The notes under the pieces are model-generated. The model had not been told where the DNA came from and did not search any database. It was given only the letters and a program-made list of their open reading frames with translations. A program made the translations under genes and the position numbers. From a virus, in IMG/VR virus record IMGVR_UViG_3300036760_000293, positions 1-47,887 of that record: a stretch of DNA of 47,887 bases. One strand, given 5' to 3'. Positions 40,562-47,887 of the stretch are shown one piece after another. Positions within the stretch are counted from its first letter, which is position 1. Every line of letters begins with the position of its first letter.

Positions 40562-41346
40562 AAGAATGGTTTAAGAAACACGGTAGAAAAATAGTTATTG
40601 TAATTTATGTTATCCTGGTTTTACTAATATCAGTGCCTGTTGTTAAAAACGGGTTACAAGATGTTACCTTTACACATACTATTCAAAAGTCCATCAAATC
40701 AGTAGTCCATGTTTCTTGTCCTGGGTGGCAGGGTAGTGGATTTGTTATTGACAAACATATTATAGCAACTGCCCGGCATATCGTAGAAAATGTCGAGTCT
40801 TTCGATATTACCTTTAGTGATGGAAATAAAATTCATGCCACTAAAGCCGTATCCGATAAGGAACACGATGTTGGTTTTATTTGGATTGAAGAGGAATTGC
40901 CTTATAATGTTATTGCCAAATTAGGAAGTATTAAAAATTGTGTTTTGGGTGAAGACTTATACATCATCGGCTCTCCCTATGGTAAGATTAATTTTAACTC
41001 GGTGACCAAGGGTATTGTTTCAGGTATCGATAGAAATTGGGATGAGATAGACCCGTATACGAATAAAAAGTACGGATGGGAAGTTGCATTTACATCCGAT
41101 AGTGCAGTACATCCTGGTAATTCCGGTTGTCCTGTTTTCACAATGGATGGTGTTGTAAGAGGTATAGTTGTAGGTATGTTTTCACCGGTACTTAATTGTT
41201 CCATGCCATGTGATTTATTTCTAAATGATGTCGATACAATTAGACAAATGTTCTTAATGAACAAATACCAGGTTGAAAAAATTGCAGTTACAGGTAGTAT
41301 TTATTACAATTATGAAAATGACACTGATTATTACGAGGTTGAATAA
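40558..41346 (+). CDS. Membrane-anchored trypsin-like serine protease, 262 aa
   Basis: Residues 11-27 are one membrane segment after a basic head (WFKKHGRKIVIVIYVILVLL). The S1C/HtrA-like triad is complete: ATARHIV (His74), EHDVGFIWI (Asp104), HPGNSGCPVF (Ser189). No PDZ domain is present. It sits in the portal-scaffold interval where a prohead protease is normal, but with a chymotrypsin fold and membrane anchor. TGA/ATG overlap with portal. It may cut head proteins or host-surface proteins. Confidence 0.75.
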   Translation: MKEWFKKHGRKIVIVIYVILVLLISVPVVKNGLQDVTFTHTIQKSIKSVVHVSCPGWQGSGFVIDKHIIATARHIVENVESFDITFSDGNKIHATKAVSDKEHDVGFIWIEEELPYNVIAKLGSIKNCVLGEDLYIIGSPYGKINFNSVTKGIVSGIDRNWDEIDPYTNKKYGWEVAFTSDSAVHPGNSGCPVFTMDGVVRGIVVGMFSPVLNCSMPCDLFLNDVDTIRQMFLMNKYQVEKIAVTGSIYYNYENDTDYYEVE

Positions 41347-41498
41347 TGCCCAAAGAATTAGAAGCAAAATTAAAACGTGAAGGTGAGAAAAAAGGATTTA
41401 CAGGTGACAGGCTCGACGCCTATGTCTATGGTACTTTACGTAAAACAGGATGGAAACCCAACAGGGAAAAAAGAACTAAATATCAAAGAAGTAAGTAA
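41346..41498 (+). CDS. Small basic phage protein, 50 aa
   Basis: ATG overlaps the protease stop. The chain PKELEAKLKREGEKKGFTGD, then AYVYGTLRKTGWKPNREKR, matches a widespread phage small-protein type (ADAYVYGTLRKTGW). Likely a DNA- or head-associated protein. Its stop overlaps the next ATG. Confidence 0.65.
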   Translation: MPKELEAKLKREGEKKGFTGDRLDAYVYGTLRKTGWKPNREKRTKYQRSK

Positions 41499-41752
41499 TG
41501 TTAAAACCAGCAAAAAATCAAGCATCTATTACTAAATTATATATCAGGGCCGGTTTACCTGCACCAAAAGGAAAAGGCGAACACACAATTGTTTTTCATA
41601 AACGGGTTGTTGCAATAGCGAAAAGTTATACGGGTAATGGAAGTAGTCCTAAAGACGCTCTTAGTAAAGCATATCCTACTGCAATGAAACAATTGGGTGC
41701 AAATAAAGCCGTACAGAAATCTCATAGAAGTAAATATCGAAGGAGTAAATAG
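41498..41752 (+). CDS. Small basic protein, 84 aa
   Basis: Lys-rich chain (LKPAKNQASITKLYIRAGLP; KDALSKAYPTAMKQLGANKA) with an end (SKYRRSK) like the previous protein (KYQRSK). Possibly paralogous or coassembled. Function unknown. Confidence 0.6.
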   Translation: MLKPAKNQASITKLYIRAGLPAPKGKGEHTIVFHKRVVAIAKSYTGNGSSPKDALSKAYPTAMKQLGANKAVQKSHRSKYRRSK

Positions 41753-41847
41753 TGTGTCTTGGAAAAATAAATGATTTTCTAAATTGTTCGGCATTTTTGC
41801 TTTTTATGATATTTGTAATTGTGTGTTATTATTTAAATTCACATTGA
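41752..41847 (+). CDS. Membrane micro-protein, 31 aa, GTG start
   Basis: GTG at 41752 overlaps the previous TAG. One membrane segment (FLLFMIFVIVCYYL). The stop lies three bases before the next membrane gene, so both may form a set. Confidence 0.45.
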   Translation: MCLGKINDFLNCSAFLLFMIFVIVCYYLNSH

Positions 41848-41850
41848 AAT

Positions 41851-42120
41851 ATGTTCGGATTTGTATTACAAATATCGACGGTAATTTGCAGCCTATTGAC
41901 AACATGGTTACTTTCACGAAAAGGGAAAGAGAAATGGGGATACCTTGTTGGTTTGTGTACGATACCTTCTTGGATTCTAATGGAACTTTTTTATAGACAG
42001 TATTTTTTTTGTTCTCTAAACCCCATTTATATAGTATTATGGTGGCGGGGTGTAGTTGGACATTGGGGGCTAAATGAAAAATGGGACGTAATAAATTATA
42101 TCATACGGAAGAGCAGTTAG
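41851..42120 (+). CDS. Membrane protein, two or three segments, 89 aa
   Basis: Hydrophobic stretches FVLQISTVICSLLTTWLL and WGYLVGLCTIPSWILMELFY, then PIYIVLWWRGVVGHW. Such small membrane proteins recur among phages. Could be a second holin or sensor; not certain. Confidence 0.55.
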   Translation: MFGFVLQISTVICSLLTTWLLSRKGKEKWGYLVGLCTIPSWILMELFYRQYFFCSLNPIYIVLWWRGVVGHWGLNEKWDVINYIIRKSS

Positions 42121-42126
42121 AAAAAT

Positions 42127-42375
42127 ATGAAGATTAACAAAAAATTCGGACAACCAGTAGATATAATATGGAAAGACGCTTGTGAAGTACCAGGGTGGAA
42201 GTCACTCGATGAGGCTTTACAGGTTCCTTCTGAATCTATATGCAAAACACGGGCTTTTTTTTTAGGTCGAACAAAAGAATATATAACTATTGCACATACG
42301 GTCGGACTGGATGAACACAATGATATGTGTGGTATAATCCATATACCGGTTTCGTGGATAATTAAACTTAAATAG
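42127..42375 (+). CDS. Hypothetical protein, 82 aa
   Basis: The chain has WKDACEVPGWKSLDEALQVP, FFLGRTKEYITIAHTVGLDE and a beta end. This pattern is seen in phage accessory proteins. No role assigned. Confidence 0.6.
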   Translation: MKINKKFGQPVDIIWKDACEVPGWKSLDEALQVPSESICKTRAFFLGRTKEYITIAHTVGLDEHNDMCGIIHIPVSWIIKLK

Positions 42376-42385
42376 GAAACAAGAC

Positions 42386-42556
42386 ATGAAGTGTTTGGAA
42401 AAGTACACAATTGAACAAATTAAAGAGATGACACCGGAAGAAATTAAAGTTGTATGGTATGAAGTGGTTGAAGAGAAACAAACAATGGACAAGAGACATA
42501 CTATTGTCGAGATGATTGAAATTATGGAAGCCAAAAAACCTTCGATTAGAGATTAA
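42386..42556 (+). CDS. Small helical protein, 56 aa
   Basis: ATG at 42386 after ATAGGAAACAAGAC. The chain KCLEKYTIEQIKEMTPEEIK, then VVEEKQTMDKRHTIVEMIE, is Glu/Lys helical. Next gene begins two bases after the stop. Unknown. Confidence 0.55.
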   Translation: MKCLEKYTIEQIKEMTPEEIKVVWYEVVEEKQTMDKRHTIVEMIEIMEAKKPSIRD

Positions 42557-42557
42557 G

Positions 42558-42923
42558 ATGATTTTTTGTTATACATGTAGTTCCAAAAAAGGATGTGGCC
42601 ACACATTCGAGTTATCCGTGCCAGTTAAAGATTGGAAGAACAAAACAAAGTGTCCGAAGTGTGGAAAAATGGCTCCACAAAATCTTCTTGCCCAACATTC
42701 TGGTGATAATGTTGGTAGCCAGATGATGGAGTATAATTTCGATGGTCCTACTGGAACCAGGCTTTATGGTGCATCATACTTGCCAAATCAAATCGATGAG
42801 GCAAGAAAACTTCACCCAGGAACAGATTTCAAATTTCACAACGGCTGTTATTTGCCAGTGATTAAACACAGGGTACACAAGTTAAAGTATCTTAAAGAAA
42901 TGGGATTCATAGAAAAAGATTAA
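42558..42923 (+). CDS. Zinc-ribbon protein, FmdB-like head, 121 aa
   Basis: ATG at 42558 is chosen, as it begins the ribbon head FCYTCSSKKGCGHTFEL with CPKCGK following. The tail (GTRLYGASYLPNQIDEARKL; CYLPVIKHRVHKLKY) is mixed. Probably binds nucleic acid or a partner. Confidence 0.65.
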   Translation: MIFCYTCSSKKGCGHTFELSVPVKDWKNKTKCPKCGKMAPQNLLAQHSGDNVGSQMMEYNFDGPTGTRLYGASYLPNQIDEARKLHPGTDFKFHNGCYLPVIKHRVHKLKYLKEMGFIEKD

Positions 42924-42938
42924 TTAGGAGACAAAAAA

Positions 42939-43202
42939 ATGGCTGAAATTATTCACAGGTGTGCGGTATGCGAAGCTGACTTTCGTCCAGGATCGTTGGA
43001 CAAAGACGGTAAATGTAGTAAATGTGCTAAAGATTTTCCAACGGTAAAGAACAAACTTGAGGCAATGGCCCTTAATAGACCTGAGCTTCTAATAGGGGAA
43101 AAACTTACCGTTGAAAAAGTGAGACAGGTTGTAAAGGAAGAACTTAATGCTTTTATGGCAGGACGGAAAGTTGAGCCCGAGAAGGAGACAAAAAATGAGT
43201 GA
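42939..43202 (+). CDS. Zinc-ribbon protein, 87 aa
   Basis: CAVCEADF and CSKCAKDF form a ribbon; the rest is a helical stretch (EKLTVEKVRQVVKEELNAFM). TGA overlaps the next ATG. Ribosome site TTAGGAGACAAA. Confidence 0.65.
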   Translation: MAEIIHRCAVCEADFRPGSLDKDGKCSKCAKDFPTVKNKLEAMALNRPELLIGEKLTVEKVRQVVKEELNAFMAGRKVEPEKETKNE

Positions 43203-43380
43203 AACAACCGAAAAAGATTTAAGTAGAGAACAGGACATGTTAATTTGTTTCGAATCTGGTCACTACAAAAAAGTTACTGGACAATGGAAAGGTGATAGTG
43301 TTTGGACTCACTGGACTAAACCTAATGGTAAACGAATACATATTAATAAAGACAAAGTAGAATATTATGAAGAATTATAG
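43195..43380 (+). CDS. Small protein, 61 aa
   Basis: ATG at 43195 lies in the previous gene after GAAGGAGAC. The chain has CFESGHYKKVTGQWKGDS and WTKPNGKRIHINKDKVEYY, a compact beta-type fold. No family recognised; head-region accessory. Confidence 0.55.
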   Translation: MSETTEKDLSREQDMLICFESGHYKKVTGQWKGDSVWTHWTKPNGKRIHINKDKVEYYEEL

Positions 43381-43390
43381 GAGATAAATA

Positions 43391-44359
43391 ATGCCCGGTG
43401 GTATTGTAATAAATAATGACAATCAAGATGTTGTTGACAATAATACACAAACCAATGGTGATAAAGTCGATATAACCAAACAAACCGATTCTGATTTCAT
43501 GGAAGGCACAGTTGATTATATCAAGGATGTACAGGATAAAGTCGAACCCGGTGATGCTGGTACAGATGATGATGCCAATGAAACACAAGATATTAATAGT
43601 GTTAAAGATGAGTTGGCCGGATCGGACATACCTGATGAGTTTTCAAGTGCTGCCGAAGCTGCTGGAATGACACCTGAAGACATTATTGCCCTTGCAGACG
43701 GTTACACTGATAAAGAACTTATAGAACTTATTCCGTATCTCGAACAAAGCTTGGAAAACAAAGATGATACCAATGACAAAGTAAACAAAGATGTAAACAA
43801 GACAGATGATAAAGTAAACAAAGATGTGGACAAGAACACAGAACTTGAAAAAGAAATTGTCGATAAAATATCGAAACAACTCGAAGAAAAATTTGGTACA
43901 TCTCTTAAAGAAATTAATGAATTTAAGGCACATCAGGAGGAACAATCGAAAATACGAGCGGTCGATACAGTTTCAAAAATACTCGATAGTGCTTCTAAAG
44001 ATTTCCCTATTTTCGGGAAAACAGACGAACTTCCAAGATTCGCTTCTGGTCGTTTGGCCGGTCAGTTGATACCAAACAGCCCGGCTTTGAAGGCAAGATT
44101 GGAAGTTCTAAGGTATGCAGACGCATTTATGAGTCAAGGGGCAAACATAGATAATGCTATGTCCATTGCTCTTGGAACTTATAAAGGTCTGCACCTCGAA
44201 AAAGAACTCGAACGGAAACTTGTTCAGGACTTAAAAAGACACGAGACAAAACTCTCAGGTGCACGTGTAGGTAGAGAACTCAAGAATAAACACGTTGACA
44301 CCCGCGATGAAATCATCGATGAAATAAGACAAATACAGAGAGCAGCCGGTATTGATTAA
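43391..44359 (+). CDS. Scaffold protein, 322 aa
   Basis: Strongly acidic Asp/Asn-rich head, then Lys/Asp repeats (DKVNKDVNKTDDKVNKD), coil (EKEIVDKISKQLEEKF) and a basic helical end (KRHETKLSGARVGRELKNK). This, and its place before the coat gene, are typical of internal scaffolds. It would guide coat assembly and leave, perhaps by the upstream protease. Confidence 0.7.
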   Translation: MPGGIVINNDNQDVVDNNTQTNGDKVDITKQTDSDFMEGTVDYIKDVQDKVEPGDAGTDDDANETQDINSVKDELAGSDIPDEFSSAAEAAGMTPEDIIALADGYTDKELIELIPYLEQSLENKDDTNDKVNKDVNKTDDKVNKDVDKNTELEKEIVDKISKQLEEKFGTSLKEINEFKAHQEEQSKIRAVDTVSKILDSASKDFPIFGKTDELPRFASGRLAGQLIPNSPALKARLEVLRYADAFMSQGANIDNAMSIALGTYKGLHLEKELERKLVQDLKRHETKLSGARVGRELKNKHVDTRDEIIDEIRQIQRAAGID

Positions 44360-44393
44360 GTCTAAGTGTAATGGATTGTAAACGGAATTATTA

Positions 44394-44410
44394 ATGACTA
44401 ATGATAGGTG
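44394..44410 (+). promoter_or_regulatory. Shared 17-nt translation leader (coat copy)
   Basis: Exact copy of 13970-13986; start codon at 44416 six bases after it. Encodes a mini-frame MTNDR ending at TGA 44409, so initiation at 44416 may depend on it. Confidence 0.65.
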
Positions 44411-44415
44411 ATAAA

Positions 44416-45540
44416 ATGGCAGCCGAGCCAATTTTCGAACAAAACCTCGATGTGCTTCATGGCACAATCGAGCGTTTTATGATTAAGGAACCACCCCTTA
44501 CCTATGCGTATGAGACTTATGAGGATTTGAATATATGGATGAATCCGAATATCATGCAGGTAACAGGGGATGTGCTTAAAGGATTTATTACAACTGGTAC
44601 GGTTGGTAATGCCGGGGCCAAGAATCCTTGGGCTGAAGATAATATTATTGTAAAGAACATTACCAAAGAGTATTCCATTACCCCATTTAAGCACTACGCC
44701 GGGGCAATGGCGTTTAACAAAATGGAAGTATCGGCCAATAGTGGCCCTGAGAAGATTTTCGATGCTGTTAAGTTACAGTATCGTAAAGCCAAGGCCGAAT
44801 TGATCGATGCTATACGTCTTGCTTATTGGACAGGCCCTACAGGAGCGGCAGATGTAGATGCTATGCTTTCTATTCCCTGTTGGTTGCCTCTTGGTACGGT
44901 AAGTTCCACTGGTGGTTATACAGGTTATACGCCAAAATACAATGACGCTGCTGTTGCTGGCAATGCACACGGGACCGCTTTTACCAAGGGCGGTTTGACA
45001 AGCTCTGCATCCGTCAATCCTGAGATGGCAAGTTATTATGCAGACCACCAGGGAAATATCGACGAAAGTTTGATGCGTCTTGTTAATGAAGCGATGATGC
45101 GGCTGAATTTCAAGCCCCCGGTTGCTGTTCCCGACCCGGTGTTGTCCCAGGTTAATAAGTATGCGTGTTTTAGCTCCAAGAATGTGATGCTTACACTAAA
45201 TACGTTGTATCAAAAACTCAATAGTAATGTTGGTCCGAACATGTTTGCCAATGGATACTACCCGTTGAGCATGATACCGCTTCCTGGTGCTATTCGCCTG
45301 GTGTGGGTGGACATTCTCGATACCCGTAGGGATGCTATTTATGGTGCTGATCCTATATTCGGTATCAATATGAATGTGTTGTACCCGACGTATTTGAAGG
45401 GTTGGAACATGACGTTGACTGAAAATGATAACTCTAACCGACACCTGGTTGGTCAGAAGTTTATCGACTTCGGCGGCCAGGTATGGTGTGATGTTCCGAG
45501 TAAGGCAGGATTCCTCATTTCCGATTGTCCTGCGGCGTAA
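44416..45540 (+). CDS. Major capsid protein, HK97-fold type, 374 aa
   Basis: Start at 44416 is preferred to the in-frame 44401 because the shared leader sets the ribosome site. The chain has FEQNLDVLHGTIERFM, NIWMNPNIMQVTGDV, ITPFKHYAGAMAFNK, then AKAELIDAIRLAYWTG (E-loop/spine-like helix), GPNMFANGYYPLSMIP and GQVWCDVPSKAGFLIS. Size, gene order after scaffold and long spine helix fit a coat protein. It forms the icosahedral shell. Confidence 0.8.
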   Translation: MAAEPIFEQNLDVLHGTIERFMIKEPPLTYAYETYEDLNIWMNPNIMQVTGDVLKGFITTGTVGNAGAKNPWAEDNIIVKNITKEYSITPFKHYAGAMAFNKMEVSANSGPEKIFDAVKLQYRKAKAELIDAIRLAYWTGPTGAADVDAMLSIPCWLPLGTVSSTGGYTGYTPKYNDAAVAGNAHGTAFTKGGLTSSASVNPEMASYYADHQGNIDESLMRLVNEAMMRLNFKPPVAVPDPVLSQVNKYACFSSKNVMLTLNTLYQKLNSNVGPNMFANGYYPLSMIPLPGAIRLVWVDILDTRRDAIYGADPIFGINMNVLYPTYLKGWNMTLTENDNSNRHLVGQKFIDFGGQVWCDVPSKAGFLISDCPAA

Positions 45541-45580
45541 TGTAAATTCAGTTTAACTTTATAATTAGAAAGGGAATACC

Positions 45581-46657
45581 ATGAGTGTTACTTATGGATT
45601 AGACCCCAAGTCGAAAACGATTACTGTATACTATACAGGATCGAGTACTATCTACGAGGGTATGCCTGTTTGTTATGAGTTTAATGCCACTACCAACTGG
45701 TTAGGCAAAAGTTCGGCAGACCTTACGGTAGAAAGTACTACTACGGCTGAAGGGTATCAAAATGAAGGTAAGTTTATCAGGGTGGAAGACCCCGATTCAG
45801 ATAATATTATGTTCTTTGCAGGTGTTGTTGCCGGTTCCGGGAAATCTGGAAAAACCGGCCCGTGTGCTTTGGATATTTATATACCCAATGGGGCCATTGT
45901 TCCTGTTAGGTCTTATATCAGTTCTACGACCGGTGTAAACGCACTTGCTTTAATGAGTGGTACACAGTATTTAGGCAACCTTAATGCTGGTAACAGTAAC
46001 GGTGCTGGCAGGTTTGTTGCTGTGGCAATGGAAACGGTTGATAGAAGTTCTACCGCCGGTTTGTGCCTGGCGAAACTTTGCCCTGACCAGTTTTTGTTCC
46101 AAAGCTGCGGATCAACAAAGATGAAGTTTGCGACCGCAGGTACTATTGAAGTGGCCGCTAATCTTATCAACTGTGTGTCATCAGAAACCACAGGAACATT
46201 CACAGCCTTGTTTGTGCGTTCAGAAGTTGCTACTGCCGATAGTGGTGATGTTGCTTTGGCCGTCTATGGTGAGGCAAATGTAACGGCTGTCGCTGCTGGT
46301 AGTTATTGTATCGGTAACAGGTTTAGTTTAAACTTGTGGGGTGGAACACAGACGGCAGGTCATATTCACGCTTTGTGTGCTGAGATTTACGAGGAAGGTG
46401 CAAATCTTACTGGTACAACGTATATTTCTCCGTTGTTTCTACGTACTCAAATTGATGCCACAAATCCGCCTGCTGCAAACTCACATTGGATGATTACTTG
46501 TAGATGTGATGGTGCGGATAAACCGGATGGGTTGCTTGTTGCCTTGAGTGCAGACGCTATTAAGTTTGCTGCACAATCATCTGCGGCTGTTTCACATACC
46601 ATTCCTGTCAGGGTTGCTGGCACGACTTATTACATTATGGTTAGTAGTGCTGCTTAA
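45581..46657 (+). CDS. Head-associated beta protein, 358 aa
   Basis: Gly/Thr/Ala-rich beta domains (DLTVESTTTAEGYQNEGKFI; VVAGSGKSGKTGPCALDIYI; VAGTTYYIMVSS). GSGKSGKT resembles a P-loop but lacks the rest of an ATPase. Placed just after the coat gene like decoration proteins. A terminator follows. Confidence 0.65.
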   Translation: MSVTYGLDPKSKTITVYYTGSSTIYEGMPVCYEFNATTNWLGKSSADLTVESTTTAEGYQNEGKFIRVEDPDSDNIMFFAGVVAGSGKSGKTGPCALDIYIPNGAIVPVRSYISSTTGVNALALMSGTQYLGNLNAGNSNGAGRFVAVAMETVDRSSTAGLCLAKLCPDQFLFQSCGSTKMKFATAGTIEVAANLINCVSSETTGTFTALFVRSEVATADSGDVALAVYGEANVTAVAAGSYCIGNRFSLNLWGGTQTAGHIHALCAEIYEEGANLTGTTYISPLFLRTQIDATNPPAANSHWMITCRCDGADKPDGLLVALSADAIKFAAQSSAAVSHTIPVRVAGTTYYIMVSSAA

Positions 46658-46665
46658 TAACTAAT

Positions 46666-46702
46666 TATAGGGGGCTTGAAATATAGCCCCTTATAACTTT
46701 TT
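46666..46702 (+). terminator. Stem-loop terminator after the coat pair
   Basis: TATAGGGGGCT (46666-46676) pairs with AGCCCCTTATA (46685-46695), 8-nt loop, then ACTTTTT. May partly terminate late transcripts, giving more coat than tail RNA. Confidence 0.7.
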
Positions 46703-46717
46703 GAAAGAAGATAAGAT

Positions 46718-47026
46718 ATGTTAGTAACAGTTTCAGAAACATTAAAGACGTTCGATGGTCAGGCAATGAAGGATTCGGATGGCCAGGGAAATGCGATAGA
46801 CGCTACTTTGAAATTAGCTCTTGTTAATGCTTTACTTAATCCAGTTCAAAACGAACCTGGAGTAGATAAAATAAAGAAGTATGAACTTGCACGGAAGATT
46901 TACAAAGCGGGGAATGAGGTTGAACTAACTGCTGAGGAAATCACCTTGTGCAAGAAAAGAGTTGGTGAAGTATTCCCAAATCCTATCGTTGTCGGACAGG
47001 TTTTTGAAATACTTGAGGATAAGTAA
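46718..47026 (+). CDS. Hypothetical structural-region protein, 102 aa
   Basis: The chain LVTVSETLKTFDGQAMKDSD, then KLALVNALLNPV, KIKKYELARKIYKAGNEVEL and PIVVGQVFEILED, has the outline of a protein that recurs beside the coat/adaptor genes of phages. It may be an assembly factor. No catalytic motif. Confidence 0.6.
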   Translation: MLVTVSETLKTFDGQAMKDSDGQGNAIDATLKLALVNALLNPVQNEPGVDKIKKYELARKIYKAGNEVELTAEEITLCKKRVGEVFPNPIVVGQVFEILEDK

Positions 47027-47061
47027 GGAACGAGGCAGAGTTGAAACTCTTGTCTCCTTAG

Positions 47062-47122
47062 GTAACAGGGGTAAAAGGATTTACCCTTGTTACATACTTG
47101 ATACAATGTAACGTATGTAACA
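47062..47122 (+). promoter_or_regulatory. Two overlapping stem-loops (switch-like leader)
   Basis: Stem A: GTAACAGGGGTAAA (47062-47075) with TTTACCCTTGTTAC (47080-47093), loop AGGA. Stem B: TGTTACATAC (47088-47097) with GTATGTAACA (47113-47122). They share bases 47088-47093, so only one can form. They lie 19 bases before a TTG-start gene. Confidence 0.6.
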
Positions 47123-47140
47123 TTTTGAAAGGATAATGCT

Positions 47141-47533
47141 TTGGCAGCTACGTTGGATATTACCACTGTTTTTAAGATAGATGGACTATATTCCGGGAAT
47201 GAGACAATACCGAATAAATTCACCCACACCACTACCCCGGCAGAGGTTGTTAAAGGCTGTCCTGTTACTGGGACTACCGCCACAACCCTGGATTTAGGCG
47301 ATATTGCCGCCGGCAGCGGGTTTAGCCTGTACCTGGAAGCATTAGTGGGAAATTTCTACGTGAAACTTGGGGCAACAACTGGGACCCCTTTGTCAACGGA
47401 TTCACAAATATATATTAAGACCGGCGAAGGATATATTATACCAATCAATCCGAATGCAACAGCCATGCCGGGTATTAGATTTGTCGGTGATAGTGCTACA
47501 GCTAAATTGCTGTATTGCCTTGTAGGAAGCTAA
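47141..47533 (+). CDS. Putative virion protein, 130 aa, TTG start
   Basis: TTG at 47141 follows AAAGGATAATGC; no in-frame ATG fits before conserved-looking sequence. The chain is Thr/Gly-rich beta (TTPAEVVKGCPVTGTTATTL; IYIKTGEGYIIPINPNATAM). TAATG overlaps the next gene. Role: head or tail completion. Confidence 0.65.
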   Translation: MAATLDITTVFKIDGLYSGNETIPNKFTHTTTPAEVVKGCPVTGTTATTLDLGDIAAGSGFSLYLEALVGNFYVKLGATTGTPLSTDSQIYIKTGEGYIIPINPNATAMPGIRFVGDSATAKLLYCLVGS

Positions 47534-47887
47534 TGGAACTTCGTCAAAGTACACAACAAACGGTAAGGGTTGGCGTATTGTTAACCAAACAGGTTAAACT
47601 TACTGACCCTCTGAATCCCGTCTATGGTGCACAGTTAAGCTGGTACTATTGGAGATATTTAATCAAACCGGATGGGACTGTAATTGACGCAGTAACAAGG
47701 CCCTGGATGGATATACCCAACTGTGCTGGATGTTATTACCTAACTTTATTAGCCCCTGACACCGATCAATTAGGACATTTGACATTGTATATTTTTGATT
47801 CTAAGTCTCTTGGTAAGCCTATTTATGAGACATTTTATGTTACGAATCAAAATGAATGGGATGCAAAATATGACAGTAAATTATTAG
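47533..47887 (+). CDS. Virion protein begun here, continuing at 1-156 (127 aa)
   Basis: Start ATG overlaps the prior stop. Chain (ELRQSTQQTVRVGVLLTKQV; SWYYWRYLIKPDGTVIDAV) is beta-rich. The frame runs to the window end and resumes at base 1 on the circle, ending TAG 154-156. Family not recognised. Confidence 0.8.
   Translation, partial: MELRQSTQQTVRVGVLLTKQVKLTDPLNPVYGAQLSWYYWRYLIKPDGTVIDAVTRPWMDIPNCAGCYYLTLLAPDTDQLGHLTLYIFDSKSLGKPIYETFYVTNQNEWDAKYDSKLL

Noticed and set aside
45840-45875. P-loop in the head-associated protein (GSGKSGKT)
   Set aside because: No Walker B or other ATPase motif; a Gly/Ser/Lys turn in a beta protein is more likely.

Overview
The window is one complete tailed-phage genome. 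Bases 1-127 recur exactly at 47761-47887, so the molecule assembled as a circle of about 47,760 bp and the gene cut by the window ends (47533 to the end, then 1-156) is intact. Portal, large terminase, scaffold, coat protein, a flat tail-protein-like gene set, coiled-coil and 1267-residue internal proteins and no tape-measure gene suggest a short-tailed (podovirus-like) virion. There is no integrase or recognisable lysogeny repressor, so it is probably lytic. The host is unknown. Promoters look like ordinary sigma70 sites (TTGACA-N16/17-TATAAT), initiation uses Shine-Dalgarno sites, and TGA is a stop in many ATGA overlaps, so the code is standard.

Layout. Two transcription arms diverge from a 0.86 kb AT-rich control region (33957-34817). 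The rightward arm (34818 through the circle junction to 14168) holds small and large terminase, portal, a membrane-anchored trypsin-like protease, small head genes, scaffold, coat protein, adaptor/tail genes, a run of modular tail/fibre genes joined by TAATATG or TAATG junctions, internal virion proteins and a holin-like gene. The leftward arm (33956 down to 14165) holds many short genes, a zinc-ribbon protein, an M42/M20-like peptidase, an AAA ATPase, uracil-DNA glycosylase, two nucleotide-metabolism enzymes, a metallophosphoesterase, family A DNA polymerase, an ERCC4 nuclease, and a recombination set (Fe-S RecB-like exonuclease, Sak4-like ATPase, DUF669-like ssDNA-binding protein). The arms converge at 14165, where the last stop codons overlap.

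Control features. Matching promoters lie at 20317, 26345, 29075, 33651 and 34009 (leftward) and 34170 (rightward). The rightward promoter runs into TTCGA boxes spaced 19, 20, 20, 20 and 20 bp, followed by 26-bp direct repeats. A G+C-rich structured element at 26395-26627, with pairing ends and a U-tract, looks like a noncoding RNA or small mobile element. Three 38-bp repeats precede the ATPase promoter. A 50-bp hairpin repeat occurs twice in the early arm, and a 17-nt translation leader is shared by the coat and holin genes.

Most notable observations: the phased operator-like array, the G+C-rich RNA-like element, an in-frame TGA inside a virion gene (6777-7418), the duplicated coat/holin leader, a tail gene split by inserted modules (3100-6777), and the trypsin-like protease between portal and scaffold. 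No endolysin, primase or DnaB-type helicase could be recognised. All functional calls come from reading motifs by eye; no database was searched.
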